Shown here piece after piece: positions 1-6,742 of a stretch of DNA of 9,640 bases. Position 1 is the stretch's first letter. Every line of letters begins with the position of its first letter. Origin of the DNA: an uncultured Anaerosolibacter sp. (GTDB lineage Bacteria; Bacillota_A; Clostridia; Peptostreptococcales; Thermotaleaceae); contig CALECF010000225.1 in NCBI GenBank assembly GCA_937948705.1, forward strand, positions 1 to 9,640, given 5' to 3'. The notes beneath the pieces were generated by a model. That model did no database searches, was not told the DNA's origin, and saw nothing but the letters and a program-made list of their open reading frames with translations. The translations under genes and the position numbers were made by a program.

Positions 1-135
1 AAAAAGAAATCTGGCAGGTCTTACCCCTAAGCCGCACCATGCTCAGCAATCTTATTTTTAATTACCTTACGTGGGTCCCTTTGCCTGCGACTGGCTTGGA
101 CTTGCAACCACAGACCTAAAATATATGCAACATCA
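1..135 (-). other. Leftward transcribed, foldable leader of unknown identity
   Basis: No convincing gene is present, but a good promoter just to the right would transcribe this stretch leftward. The sequence can fold: 16-21 (AGGTCT) can pair with 112-117 (AGACCT). Inside, 71-74 (GTGG) can pair with 108-111 (CCAC), 75-78 with 98-101, and 83-85 with 93-95. This would suit a structured leader or small RNA serving a gene beyond the left edge. The phrases GGGACCCA and, further downstream, GGGGTAAGACC loosely recall parts of the ydaO/c-di-AMP riboswitch, but this is memory only and weak. A competing reading is a gene relic: one minus-strand frame is open from 143 to a TAG at 29-27 (about 38 codons, basic C-terminal part), but it has no ATG, GTG or TTG start. 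Confidence 0.3.
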
Positions 136-164
136 ATTATAACCTACTTAAGGACATTTATCAA
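136..164 (-). promoter_or_regulatory. Probable sigma-A promoter, leftward
   Basis: On the minus strand TTGATA (164-159) is followed after exactly 17 nt by TATAAT (141-136). That is one mismatch to the -35 consensus and a perfect -10 at the optimal spacing. Transcription would start near 129 and run out of the window to the left. It lies downstream of, and in the same direction as, the flagellar operon, so it would give the next gene to the left an independent start. Confidence 0.6.
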
Positions 165-208
165 TAGGTTAACCGATAACCATATAATGTAAATGAATAC
201 CCACTATA

Positions 209-236
209 AATAGCGGAGAATTCATTCTCCGCTATT
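209..236. repeat. Perfect 12-bp inverted repeat (hairpin)
   Basis: AATAGCGGAGAA (209-220) and TTCTCCGCTATT (225-236) are exact reverse complements around a 4-nt loop. It sits downstream of the flagellar operon and could end its leftward transcript, but the flank on that side is TATAGTGGG rather than a T run. On the plus strand it is followed by GGGGTT. It is therefore a weak candidate terminator, or a small palindromic repeat. Confidence 0.55.
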
Positions 237-270
237 GGGGTTGTAGTAAACATCAGACTGTATAAGAACT

Positions 271-342
271 GCCACCCTATGTGAGCGTAGCGAATGGGTC
301 TTGGTTTACTCTCTTCCGTAGGGGCAGGCCTTGTGTCTGCCC
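271..342. repeat. Dispersed-repeat-like intergenic patch with hairpin
   Basis: This patch is more GC-rich than its surroundings and contains no reading frame of note. Its right part is a hairpin, GGGCAG (322-327) with CTGCCC (337-342) around a 9-nt loop. Its left part has CCCTAT...GAATGGG around a GCGTAGC core. Short GGGCAG...CTGCCC units of this style occur as dispersed intergenic repeats in bacterial genomes. Whether this one is multicopy cannot be seen from a single window. It could also help end the flagellar transcript. Confidence 0.35.
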
Positions 343-369
343 GCTATGCTTTGAAATAAAAGTTCTGCC

Positions 370-864
370 CTACTTCTTATCCTTACTATCTATAAACACA
401 CCCTGCACATCCGCATATTTTCGCGTATAACTAGCAGCTATCTTATTACTCTGTTGCTCCGCCTTCGCCTTCTTCATCTCTTCCTTTACTTGCTCAAAAT
501 CCTGACTCAAATGCACATTATTTTGCCGATCTATCTCCTCTATGCGCTTTAAGAGCACCATAATCTTTCCCACATTTTGCTGTAGAAAAGCCACACGAGG
601 ATACTCCCTCACATTGAGTTCTTCAAAAGACTGGATATTCAAAGCTTTTTTCAAATAAGCATACTGGTCTAGAAACTGAGTATCTAGACCATTTATTCGA
701 TTCATCAGATCTTGCTTCTTTTCAATCCCCACAGAAAGTCCTTCTAGATCTCCTGTCTTAATGCTGTTTCCTTGGGTAACCGTAAGATTAAGAAGTTCTT
801 CTACAGCTAGGAGCTTTTGTCCTGTTATTTCAATTGATTGGTCAATTCGTTCCTTAATATCCAT
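370..864 (-). CDS. FlgN/FliT-type flagellar export chaperone
   Basis: This is a small, highly charged, helical protein (164 aa) of the kind that binds late flagellar substrates in the cytoplasm and delivers them to the type III export gate. No exact motif proves the family. The call rests on its place directly after fliS, its size, its predicted all-helical make-up with long heptad-rich stretches, and a C-terminus (KYADVQGVFIDSKDKK) resembling the short 'FFD-basic' tails of FlgN-like proteins. The start is decided by the ribosome binding site: an ATG at 876 overlaps the fliS stop (TAATG) but has no Shine-Dalgarno, whereas GGAG at 874-871 lies 6 nt before the ATG at 864. If 876 were used the protein would gain four residues (MEKN). 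It is the last gene of the operon. FlgN and FliT cannot be told apart here. Confidence 0.7.
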   Translation of the reverse strand: MDIKERIDQSIEITGQKLLAVEELLNLTVTQGNSIKTGDLEGLSVGIEKKQDLMNRINGLDTQFLDQYAYLKKALNIQSFEELNVREYPRVAFLQQNVGKIMVLLKRIEEIDRQNNVHLSQDFEQVKEEMKKAKAEQQSNKIAASYTRKYADVQGVFIDSKDKK

Positions 865-875
865 GTTTTTCTCCA

Positions 876-1262
876 TTATTTCTGTTTCGCCAGTGCCATA
901 GCTTCCTTCCAGGTGTCTCGCATCTCTGCAATGATGGTTAAGGCTTCTTCTATGTATTTCTTATCCTTTGAAATATTTGCCTGCAACAGTCGATCCGCTA
1001 TAAACTCATACAGCGACCGGAGGTTTTGTGACATTTCGTATTGCATATTCAAGGTTGCATTGAGTTCTGTAATGATTGCATTGGTTCTAAGGATCAATTC
1101 GTGGGTCTTTGGCACGTTTTTTTCATCGATGGCCAACATTGCCTGATTGGCAAATTTTATGGCTCCATTATATAACATCAATGTTAACTCTTCTGGCGCT
1201 GCTGTCAACGCAGCATTTTGCTTGTATTGATTATATGCATTATATGGATTACTTAAAGCCAT
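876..1262 (-). CDS. fliS: Flagellar export chaperone FliS
   Basis: FliS binds the disordered C-terminus of flagellin in the cytoplasm, stops it polymerising early and guides it to the flagellar export machinery. The 128-aa product has the family's usual length and its landmarks: the N-terminal NPYNAYNQYKQN segment, then the PEELTLMLYNGAIKF helix (about residues 23-37), a central helix ending LRSLYEFIADRLLQAN (about 82-96), and the C-terminal EMRDTWKEAM helix. It starts at an ATG with AGGAGG eight bases upstream, lies 19 nt after fliD, and its TAA overlaps the first possible ATG of the following chaperone gene. The gene is intact and is co-transcribed with fliD and flaG. Confidence 0.95.
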   Translation of the reverse strand: MALSNPYNAYNQYKQNAALTAAPEELTLMLYNGAIKFANQAMLAIDEKNVPKTHELILRTNAIITELNATLNMQYEMSQNLRSLYEFIADRLLQANISKDKKYIEEALTIIAEMRDTWKEAMALAKQK

Positions 1263-1281
1263 AGTTCTCTCCTCCTAATTT

Positions 1282-3081
1282 CTATCTTCCGCTACCTAAT
1301 TGTTGCGCTAACCAGGAGCTTTGTGAGTTCATACTTTGTAGTGCCTTCTCCATAGCAGTGAATTTCTTCCAGTAGGACTCTTCGATTCTTGACATGCGCC
1401 GCTCTTCATCTGCAATGGTCTTTTCCATTTTAAAAATATCATCATCTAAAAAACTGATAGACCCTTTTCCCGTTGATGTCCCGGTAACAAAATCAATGAG
1501 TATATTGCTTCGCACATTTCGGTAAATATCTGCATTAGATCCTGCTCCAGATTTGTTAATGATCTCTTTCATGCCCACTACCACATCATCAAACAAACGA
1601 TTGAGCAAACCCGTGCCTTCCCTTGTTTTTTTAGCCAACTCTTGTTTTGATAGGGCGCTGTCATTCGATCCAGGTGTATACTGTGCGAAAAATAGATTTA
1701 AAACGCCATCCACATCATCCATGATAGCATTTTTCAATTTCGTCTCGTCTATTTCTAATTTTCCCTTGCTTTTGTAATCTCCAGTTGTAATGCCCACACT
1801 GGTTAAGTGGTTATATTTTGCTGAGCTATCATTTCCAATGAATTTGTCATACAATCCATTTCTCATACTTTGGAGTGTTCTATTGATCATCCCATCATTG
1901 GCTAATAATCCACTTTGCGCTTTCTCTTCCCATTTTTTTATTTCATCTTCTTTTAAAGTTTCCTTTTGATCACTTGTAAGGGGTAGGTAGCTTCTGTATC
2001 TTTTTTCTCCAACTTTTCCATTCATTTTTTCGATTAATTCATTGTATTTGTCTACAAAGGATTTAATTTTGTTATATACACCATCTACATCTGTATCTAC
2101 TTTGATGGTAAATTCGTCGGCTATATTTGTTGGAAGTTTTTTAAGGTCAATTTGTATCCCGTTGATTGTAAACTGATTGGAACTATACTCAAGATTTTGG
2201 GCTCCATTAAAAGAAACCTTAACATTTGTGCCCTTTTGAGCTATGCCCACCTTTAGTAACGGTTCATAGACATATGGATCTCCAACTTCCCCAGTTCCAC
2301 TAGCGATTTGTGGTAAGTTCATCTTACTATCTGCTCCTGTAAATAGTTCTTGATCGTCTGAAGAAATCATTATTTGAGCAGATTCCCCTGTGTTCTTCGT
2401 AGAAAGGAAAAATCGTCCTGTTGTACTATCAAAACTTGCTTGTAATCCTGCAGGAATTTTTTCTCCGTTATGTGTCCCTGTTGCATTATTAATTCTTCGT
2501 ACTAAATCCCCTATCGTCTCATCTTTATTCACTTCTACATTAACAGCAATGTTTTTCTCTTCTCCATTTATCATTGCTTTGATTTCAAAGGAAACTTGAC
2601 CATTTACACTCTCTACACCAATGGCTTCTAACTTTGTGGCTGTAGTAGCCTGTTTACCAGCAAGAATTCCATCTACCGTTTTGGTAGTTTGTACGGCACT
2701 TTGACTAGCTACGCTGACACCCTCAGCCAATTGCTCCACTTTCATTCTATGGATACCCACAGGCGCTGCTGCCGTAGTTGATGCGGTGAATATCTCTTCA
2801 TTTGATGAAGAAGCTTTTTTTACCCAAGTAAGGTTATTCATACTATTTGAATACATTGTTCCTGAAGAAGTAGTTTTGGTCAGTTCCAATTCCTTTCTAA
2901 TATCCAGTATAAGGTTCGCAAAATCCTTATTGACGTTATTATACTGCTCCTGACGCCACAGCATAAGTTGCTTGTTTTGTCCGAACTTATCTGCCTTCAT
3001 TCTCTGTGCCTTCATTAAATCCCGTACCATGGTCTCTGTATCCATGCCCGATGCAATACCTGATATCCGCATATTGCTCAT
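1282..3081 (-). CDS. fliD: Flagellar hook-associated protein 2 (filament cap) FliD
   Basis: FliD forms the cap at the distal end of the growing filament, where it folds and inserts exported flagellin. The 599-aa protein has the hallmark N-terminus MRISGIASGMDTETMVRDLM (from residue 4), an N-terminal domain over roughly the first 110 residues, and a variable surface-exposed middle. The C-terminal domain runs from about residue 340 to the end, closing with a long helix and the typical KFTAMEKALQSMNSQSSWLAQQL motif (about 575-595). GGAG lies 10 nt before the chosen ATG. The ATG at residue 4 is an alternative that would begin exactly at MRISG. The length is somewhat above the shortest family members, with the excess in the variable middle. 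It is flanked by flaG 51 nt upstream and fliS 19 nt downstream. No truncation or frameshift was seen. Confidence 0.96.
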   Translation of the reverse strand: MSNMRISGIASGMDTETMVRDLMKAQRMKADKFGQNKQLMLWRQEQYNNVNKDFANLILDIRKELELTKTTSSGTMYSNSMNNLTWVKKASSSNEEIFTASTTAAAPVGIHRMKVEQLAEGVSVASQSAVQTTKTVDGILAGKQATTATKLEAIGVESVNGQVSFEIKAMINGEEKNIAVNVEVNKDETIGDLVRRINNATGTHNGEKIPAGLQASFDSTTGRFFLSTKNTGESAQIMISSDDQELFTGADSKMNLPQIASGTGEVGDPYVYEPLLKVGIAQKGTNVKVSFNGAQNLEYSSNQFTINGIQIDLKKLPTNIADEFTIKVDTDVDGVYNKIKSFVDKYNELIEKMNGKVGEKRYRSYLPLTSDQKETLKEDEIKKWEEKAQSGLLANDGMINRTLQSMRNGLYDKFIGNDSSAKYNHLTSVGITTGDYKSKGKLEIDETKLKNAIMDDVDGVLNLFFAQYTPGSNDSALSKQELAKKTREGTGLLNRLFDDVVVGMKEIINKSGAGSNADIYRNVRSNILIDFVTGTSTGKGSISFLDDDIFKMEKTIADEERRMSRIEESYWKKFTAMEKALQSMNSQSSWLAQQLGSGR

Positions 3082-3132
3082 TCTTCTTCAACTCCTTCTT
3101 CCCTATAGTTCTCACACATCTATACGAATCTT

Positions 3133-3489
3133 CTAGGCCTTACGGTCTACAAACAAACCCGTTCGTTCTAACATGGCCGCTACCATATCCAATATCTTTT
3201 CCGGTGGTATTTCTCTTACAACTTCTTTTGTTTCACTATCAATGATTTTCACGAGAATCTGTTTTGTCGCTTCATGAATCGAGAATTTTAAGCTCGTATT
3301 CGTCGTTTGAAAATCCTTATTAGCTTTTTCAATCGCATCAATTAACTGCTTTTCTCCAGGAAAAGTCTGAGGATTTGCTTGCACATTTTCTACAGGACTT
3401 TTCTCCTCCGGGCTTTTTCTACCTTGTCCTTCTCCTGCAGTAGAATAAGTATGTATGCCCCCTATGGCGGGATTGCTTTCGATCTTCAA
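3133..3489 (-). CDS. flaG: FlaG family flagellar protein
   Basis: FlaG proteins are small polypeptides encoded beside fliD and are thought to influence filament length or assembly. Their exact biochemical role is unsettled. The first ~45 residues are low-complexity and polar. The conserved domain spans about 60-118, with LKFSIHEATKQILVKIID and the signature REIPPEKILDM at 92-102. The start is a TTG: an in-frame TGA lies immediately upstream (3492-3490), so no earlier start is possible, and AAGGGGGTG, one mismatch from the ideal AAGGAGGTG, lies 7 nt before it. A nearby ATG (3493) is in another frame. The gene is first in the operon, directly behind the sigma-D promoter. Confidence 0.92.
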   Translation of the reverse strand: MKIESNPAIGGIHTYSTAGEGQGRKSPEEKSPVENVQANPQTFPGEKQLIDAIEKANKDFQTTNTSLKFSIHEATKQILVKIIDSETKEVVREIPPEKILDMVAAMLERTGLFVDRKA

Positions 3490-3525
3490 TCATATACACC
3501 CCCTTGTATTATTTTTCTATTCATT

Positions 3526-3553
3526 GTATCGGCAGTTCATTTGTCAATCTTTA
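3526..3553 (-). promoter_or_regulatory. Sigma-D (FliA-type) promoter of the flaG operon
   Basis: On the minus strand TAAA (3553-3550) is followed after 16 nt by GCCGATAC (3533-3526). The Bacillus-type sigma-D consensus is TAAA, 14-16 nt, GCCGATAT, so only the last base differs. The site is about 37 nt upstream of the flaG start codon. It places flaG, fliD, fliS and the chaperone in the late flagellar class, expressed after the hook-basal body is complete and FlgM is exported. Confidence 0.85.
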
Positions 3554-3662
3554 TAGAAAAATTAAATACAACTGAATGATATATACGATTGCTTCAGTAG
3601 AACGGTTTACAACCCTTCCTAAAAGATTTATAACCAACCCCTATATTTGACTCTTCTTATTT

Positions 3663-3764
3663 CTAAGATAGTTGAGTACCTCCAGCATTTAGCAACCTTA
3701 CTTGTTCTATCAAAAGTTGTACTCCTTGGTTTGTTCTGACGAGGTAAGAAGATCTAGGTCTTTC
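3663..3764 (-). other. Possible C-terminal fragment of an interrupted gene
   Basis: Between the IS66 outer end at 3765 and the sigma-D promoter, one minus-strand frame is open up to a TAG at 3665-3663. It reads, in part, LVRTNQGVQLLIEQVRL and LLNAGGTQLS, which looks protein-like. The frame runs into the IS66 remnant, so it could be the last ~33 codons of a gene upstream of flaG that the insertion cut. I do not recognise the family. A chance open frame is a real alternative at this length. The remaining sequence (3665-3490), apart from the promoter, shows nothing else. Confidence 0.25.
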
Positions 3765-3795
3765 GTAAGCGTTAAATACAGCCCACATATGCAAC

Positions 3796-3835
3796 AAAGT
3801 CCTATCTGTGAGATAATCTTCACAAATAGGACTTT
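3796..3835. terminator. Hairpin behind the tnpC remnant
   Basis: AAAGTCCTAT (3796-3805) and ATAGGACTTT (3826-3835) are perfect reverse complements. The stem can extend through TGTGA (3807-3811) with TCACA (3820-3824). It sits between the tnpC stop codon and the IS66 end. T-rich flanks on both sides (stronger on the plus strand, CTTTTCCTATTTTTT) suit a bidirectional terminator that shields the element from outside transcription. Confidence 0.6.
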
Positions 3836-3837
3836 TC

Positions 3838-4671
3838 CTATTTTTTAGGTTTAAGTGTTGTCCAGAATTCTTCCGGTAGGGTTTCTGACCAAGGGAGAAG
3901 ATAATCCAGGACATCCGGGCTGCTGAACTTTGTGTTTAGAAGTTCTTCAAATAGATACTTCAGATAGTAAAAGGGATTTAGTCCGTTCATTTTAGCTGTC
4001 TCTACTATACTGTATATTATGGCGCTATCCTTTGCTCCATGAGGCGATTTACAGAAAAGATAGTTTTTGCGACCGATTACAAAGTGCTTGATCTGTCTTT
4101 CTGCTCCATTGTTGGTCAGTTCGCACTAGCCATCCTTTAGAACGTTATTTAGAAGCTCCCAGTTAGACAGGCTATAGTTGATTGCCTGTCCGAGCTTACT
4201 TTTCTTCACTACCTTAGGCTGAGTATCTAAAAGCCACGACAAGTAAGCCTCTAGTACAGGCTTTAATTCTATATCTCTAATATCCTTTCGTTTTTTAGGA
4301 GATAAATCTTTCCACTTGGATTCAAGATAGAACATTCTCTTAAAATACCCAAGGGCCGCGTAAGCGTGGGTCGATTCAATGACTGCTTCCTTTGGAAGAA
4401 CCTTTAAAGCATCGGTAAAGTAACGCCTTGCATGGGTAAAACAGCCTACCCTAGTGATATTCTCCACAGGGTTGTAACCAGAGTAATCATCTGTCTATAA
4501 AAAATCGCTAAAGCCATCAAGGAAATTCTTCGGGTACTTACCACTCCTTGATGGCTGGTATTCATACAGTACAATCTTTTTCCCAAAGCTCCCGCTTTTG
4601 TAAAGCCACATGTAGGATTTACTATCCGTAGGCTTTCCATCCTTTGTGAGAACTTTAAGGGTACTCTCGTC
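3838..4671 (-). pseudogene. IS66 transposase TnpC, C-terminal part, with two TAG codons
   Basis: Reading one continuous minus-strand frame gives an IS66 DDE transposase from its first catalytic aspartate to its natural end. It runs DESTLKVL (from 4671), YMWLYKSG, NFLDGFSDFL-stop-TDDYSGYN, CFTHARRYF, DG-stop-CELTNNGAERQ, FVIGRKNYLF, LPWSETLPEEFW. The catalytic D, D and E (DEST, TDDY, NNGAER) are all present. Two in-frame TAG codons interrupt it, at 4497-4495 and 4128-4126, the first probably a CAG glutamine mutated to TAG. There are no frameshifts. The N-terminal half is missing because the recombinase element begins at 4672. The copy is inactive, and it is clearly diverged from the plus-strand TnpC at 8539, so the two are not halves of one gene. 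Confidence 0.85.
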
Positions 4672-4752
4672 TTATGTTGAGCCATATATTATGTAGAGTT
4701 GAGCAGTAATACCGCAGAGACATGATAGTTGCAGCATTACCACTCAACATAA
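4672..4752. repeat. Nested inverted repeats at the recombinase element's end
   Basis: TTATGTTGAG (4672-4681) and CTCAACATAA (4743-4752) are perfect 10-bp reverse complements. Inside them GTTGAGCAGTAAT (4698-4710) and ATTACCACTCAAC (4736-4748) pair at 11 of 13 positions, sharing the right arm. The motif GTTGAG thus occurs twice directly and once inverted within 81 bp, immediately next to the broken transposase. Such clustered arms are what a tyrosine recombinase end would need for binding several subunits, and it may also end the recombinase transcript. Binding is inference. Confidence 0.6.
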
Positions 4753-4829
4753 TTATTAGATGTTTTTCCGGAGCCAGGCAATCAGGGATTCTTTTTCACG
4801 TTCACTGTATTCCTCAATACATTCCGTAA

Positions 4830-5762
4830 TTAGACTGCCTGCTCAATATATTCTCTTTTCAGTTCAGGGTTGCATCTTGCATAGATCTCTGTTGTGGTAA
4901 CAGATGAATGCCCTAGAAAATCCCTGATATATATTAAGTTTACTCCGTTTTCGAGTAGATGCATTGCTTTTGAATGCCTCAATATATGAGGATGAAGCTT
5001 AGACAGATATAATTCTGGCCTTGTCTTACGAACAATATGCCCATATTTATCAAGGACATAGGATACTCCAGATCTTGATAAGGGCTTATCGTATCTATTT
5101 ACAAACACTGGATGCGTTACGTCGCAGATGCTGGCAGATTTCAGATAAGCTTTTATGATATCTGCAGCATTGGCACTTATGGGTACTACTCTTGCTTTGT
5201 TTCCTTTTCCGGTGAGGGTAACTGTATTTGGGCTCCTGAAGGAAATATTACCCACCCTTAAATCAATTAGTTCCTGGACCCTGCAGCCTGATTCATACAT
5301 TAGTGCAATCATTACAAGATCACGGATACCTTGAGCAGAATGCCTGTCGGGTATTTTGAGAAGATATTCAACCGCATCTACGCTTAGATATTCCACCGAT
5401 TTTTGTAGGGCCTTTTTGACACGAATTTTTAAGATATTCTGACACAAAGCACTTTCCTCTGGACATTTACGTGCTACATAACCACAAAAAGCTTTTAATG
5501 CAGCAAGACGCTGGTTTCTTGAGCTAACACTGCAGCCTCGGGACTGTTCTAACCAGTCCAAAAATCCGATTACATTGTCTGCATTCAGTGTACCCATTTT
5601 TAGTTTGCTGATCTTGGAGATACCAGCTTCCTCAAGGTATTTAAAATACAGTATGAATGCATCCCGGTATGACTTTATGGTATTGATTGATAAACCAGAT
5701 TCATTGCCAAGATATTCTGTAAAGAAGCTGGTTATATAATAAGATAATTCCTTCCTGTGCAT
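4830..5762 (-). CDS. Tyrosine recombinase, third gene of the trio
   Basis: This is a 310-aa site-specific recombinase/integrase that would cut and rejoin DNA through a covalent 3'-phosphotyrosine. The N-terminal SAM-like core-binding domain covers about 1-110 and the catalytic domain about 125-300. The catalytic set is complete: R161 (GCRVQEL), K186 (TGKGNKAR), H259-x-x-R262 (HILRH), H285 (LGH) and Y294 (TTTEIYAR). An upstream in-frame GTG at 5768 overlaps the previous stop but falls inside the Shine-Dalgarno. GGAGG lies 7 nt before the ATG at 5762, so I chose that start, leaving 2 nt between genes and strong translational coupling. The protein is XerC/D-like in layout, intact and near the usual length. 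It ends at a TAA just before the repeat-rich element end. Confidence 0.92.
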   Translation of the reverse strand: MHRKELSYYITSFFTEYLGNESGLSINTIKSYRDAFILYFKYLEEAGISKISKLKMGTLNADNVIGFLDWLEQSRGCSVSSRNQRLAALKAFCGYVARKCPEESALCQNILKIRVKKALQKSVEYLSVDAVEYLLKIPDRHSAQGIRDLVMIALMYESGCRVQELIDLRVGNISFRSPNTVTLTGKGNKARVVPISANAADIIKAYLKSASICDVTHPVFVNRYDKPLSRSGVSYVLDKYGHIVRKTRPELYLSKLHPHILRHSKAMHLLENGVNLIYIRDFLGHSSVTTTEIYARCNPELKREYIEQAV

Positions 5763-5764
5763 AG

Positions 5765-6742
5765 TCACACCTCCGGAAAAATCTTTTCAGCATCTTCATA
5801 ACTGAACTGTAGAATGTCAGTGAAGTACTGTTTTGTCAGACGGAGATATTTTTCTGTCGATTCAACACCCTTATGACCGAGATAGGTACTAAGTATGGGA
5901 AGTGAACAGTAAGGATCCATTCCTTTGTGAATCATCTGCTCCAAAGCGTGCACACTGAAAGTGTGTCTCAAGTCGTGTACGCGGGGGTACTTTCCATTAC
6001 TTAACTGGGATATGTCGGCTTTATCCTCTAGCCTTCTAAACTGATTCCGGATGGTTGTCGGGGAGTATCTTTCATTATGAAGCGCAGGGAAAAAGTATGG
6101 ATTTCTTGCTCTTTCAACTTTTAAATCATACATGGATAAATACTGTCGTAGTGATTTTGATACCGGAACCAGACGGGATACATTATTTTTGCCGTTCATA
6201 ATGACGAGAATTCCATTATTCAAATCAACGTGTTCACATTTAAGGTCAAGGGCTTCACTTACTCGTAATCCGCATCCATACAGTATACGGATTACGGCAG
6301 GATATATATAAGGGGTATTAACAAACTTATTCTTGTTTGGTTCGATTGCATCAGCTTCCCGTAGAATTCTGCTGATTTCATCTTTAGTAAAAATATACGG
6401 AATAAAATTTCCAGTAGTTTTTACCAGTTCCTTTGGATAAACATAAGCTTGAATGCCTCTCAAGTTTAAGAAAAGGGCAAACTGTCTGATATGAGATTGT
6501 CTTGTATGAAGGCTCCGAGCACTTTCATTGCCCCTTTTCAATGCATATGCATTAACCAGTTCCGGAGATAAAGCCAGTATCGGATCTGATTTTGAATTAG
6601 AATATATGAAAGCAAGCATTCTATTTACTTTGGACTGTTCACAGTATGAATACTTAAATCCAAGGGAATGTTTGTAGTTCACATACTCCATAGCAATCTC
6701 ACGATAAATATCAGTAAAATCGAAGGTATCATACTGTTTCAT
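5765..6742 (-). CDS. Tyrosine recombinase, second gene of the trio
   Basis: This 325-aa recombinase has a helical N-terminal DNA-binding domain (about 10-105) and a catalytic domain (about 115-305). The active-site residues are all visible: R160 (GCGLRVSEAL), K185 (NGKNN), H256-D-L-R259 (VHDLRHTFSVHAL), H290 (YLGH) and nucleophile Y299 (STEKYLR). It has an extended insert between the HxxR box and the second histidine (HKGMDPYCSLPILSTYLGH), longer than in its two partners. That insert and a ~25-residue tail set it apart and suggest a distinct role in the complex. The ATG has GGAGG 6 nt upstream. The gene overlaps the end of the first recombinase by 14 nt and its TGA lies 2 nt before the third gene's ATG, so the three are read from one mRNA. 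Confidence 0.93.
   Translation of the reverse strand: MKQYDTFDFTDIYREIAMEYVNYKHSLGFKYSYCEQSKVNRMLAFIYSNSKSDPILALSPELVNAYALKRGNESARSLHTRQSHIRQFALFLNLRGIQAYVYPKELVKTTGNFIPYIFTKDEISRILREADAIEPNKNKFVNTPYIYPAVIRILYGCGLRVSEALDLKCEHVDLNNGILVIMNGKNNVSRLVPVSKSLRQYLSMYDLKVERARNPYFFPALHNERYSPTTIRNQFRRLEDKADISQLSNGKYPRVHDLRHTFSVHALEQMIHKGMDPYCSLPILSTYLGHKGVESTEKYLRLTKQYFTDILQFSYEDAEKIFPEV

Larger units (their letters stand above)
3765..4671 (-). mobile_element. IS66-family remnant (transposase 3' half and outer end)
   Basis: The left boundary is set by GTAAGCGTTAAA at 3765. Its first 8 bp are identical to the start of the second IS66 element at 7690 and are typical of IS66 terminal repeats. The element lies in minus orientation, so this is its right-hand (tnpC-distal) end. 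It contains a hairpin and the C-terminal half of TnpC. tnpA, tnpB and the N-terminal half of tnpC are absent. The sequence stops exactly where the repeat-rich end of the recombinase trio begins (4672), which suggests interruption by that element. The 8 bp outside the end are GGTCTTTC. The matching duplication, if any, is not in the window. Confidence 0.8.

Noticed and set aside
838..1146. Plus-strand frames opposite fliS, fliD, flaG and the recombinases
   Set aside because: They are antisense to well-supported genes, show no family motifs and lack ribosome binding sites.
3519..3547. Sigma-A-like TTGACA with 17-nt spacing upstream of flaG
   Set aside because: The -35 is perfect but the -10 (ATGAAT) matches only 3 of 6, and the bases are better explained by the overlapping sigma-D promoter.
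3663..3914. 83-codon minus-strand frame spanning the IS66 end
   Set aside because: Its N-terminal half overlaps the true tnpC frame and hairpin out of phase. Only the part outside the element (3663-3764) might be real.
4446..4685. 79-codon minus-strand frame over the tnpC remnant
   Set aside because: A different frame reads clear IS66 transposase through the same bases, so this is an artefact of decay and crosses the element junction.
5763..5768. GTG start giving a 4-nt overlap of the second and third recombinase genes
   Set aside because: It falls inside the Shine-Dalgarno. The ATG at 5762 has correct spacing.
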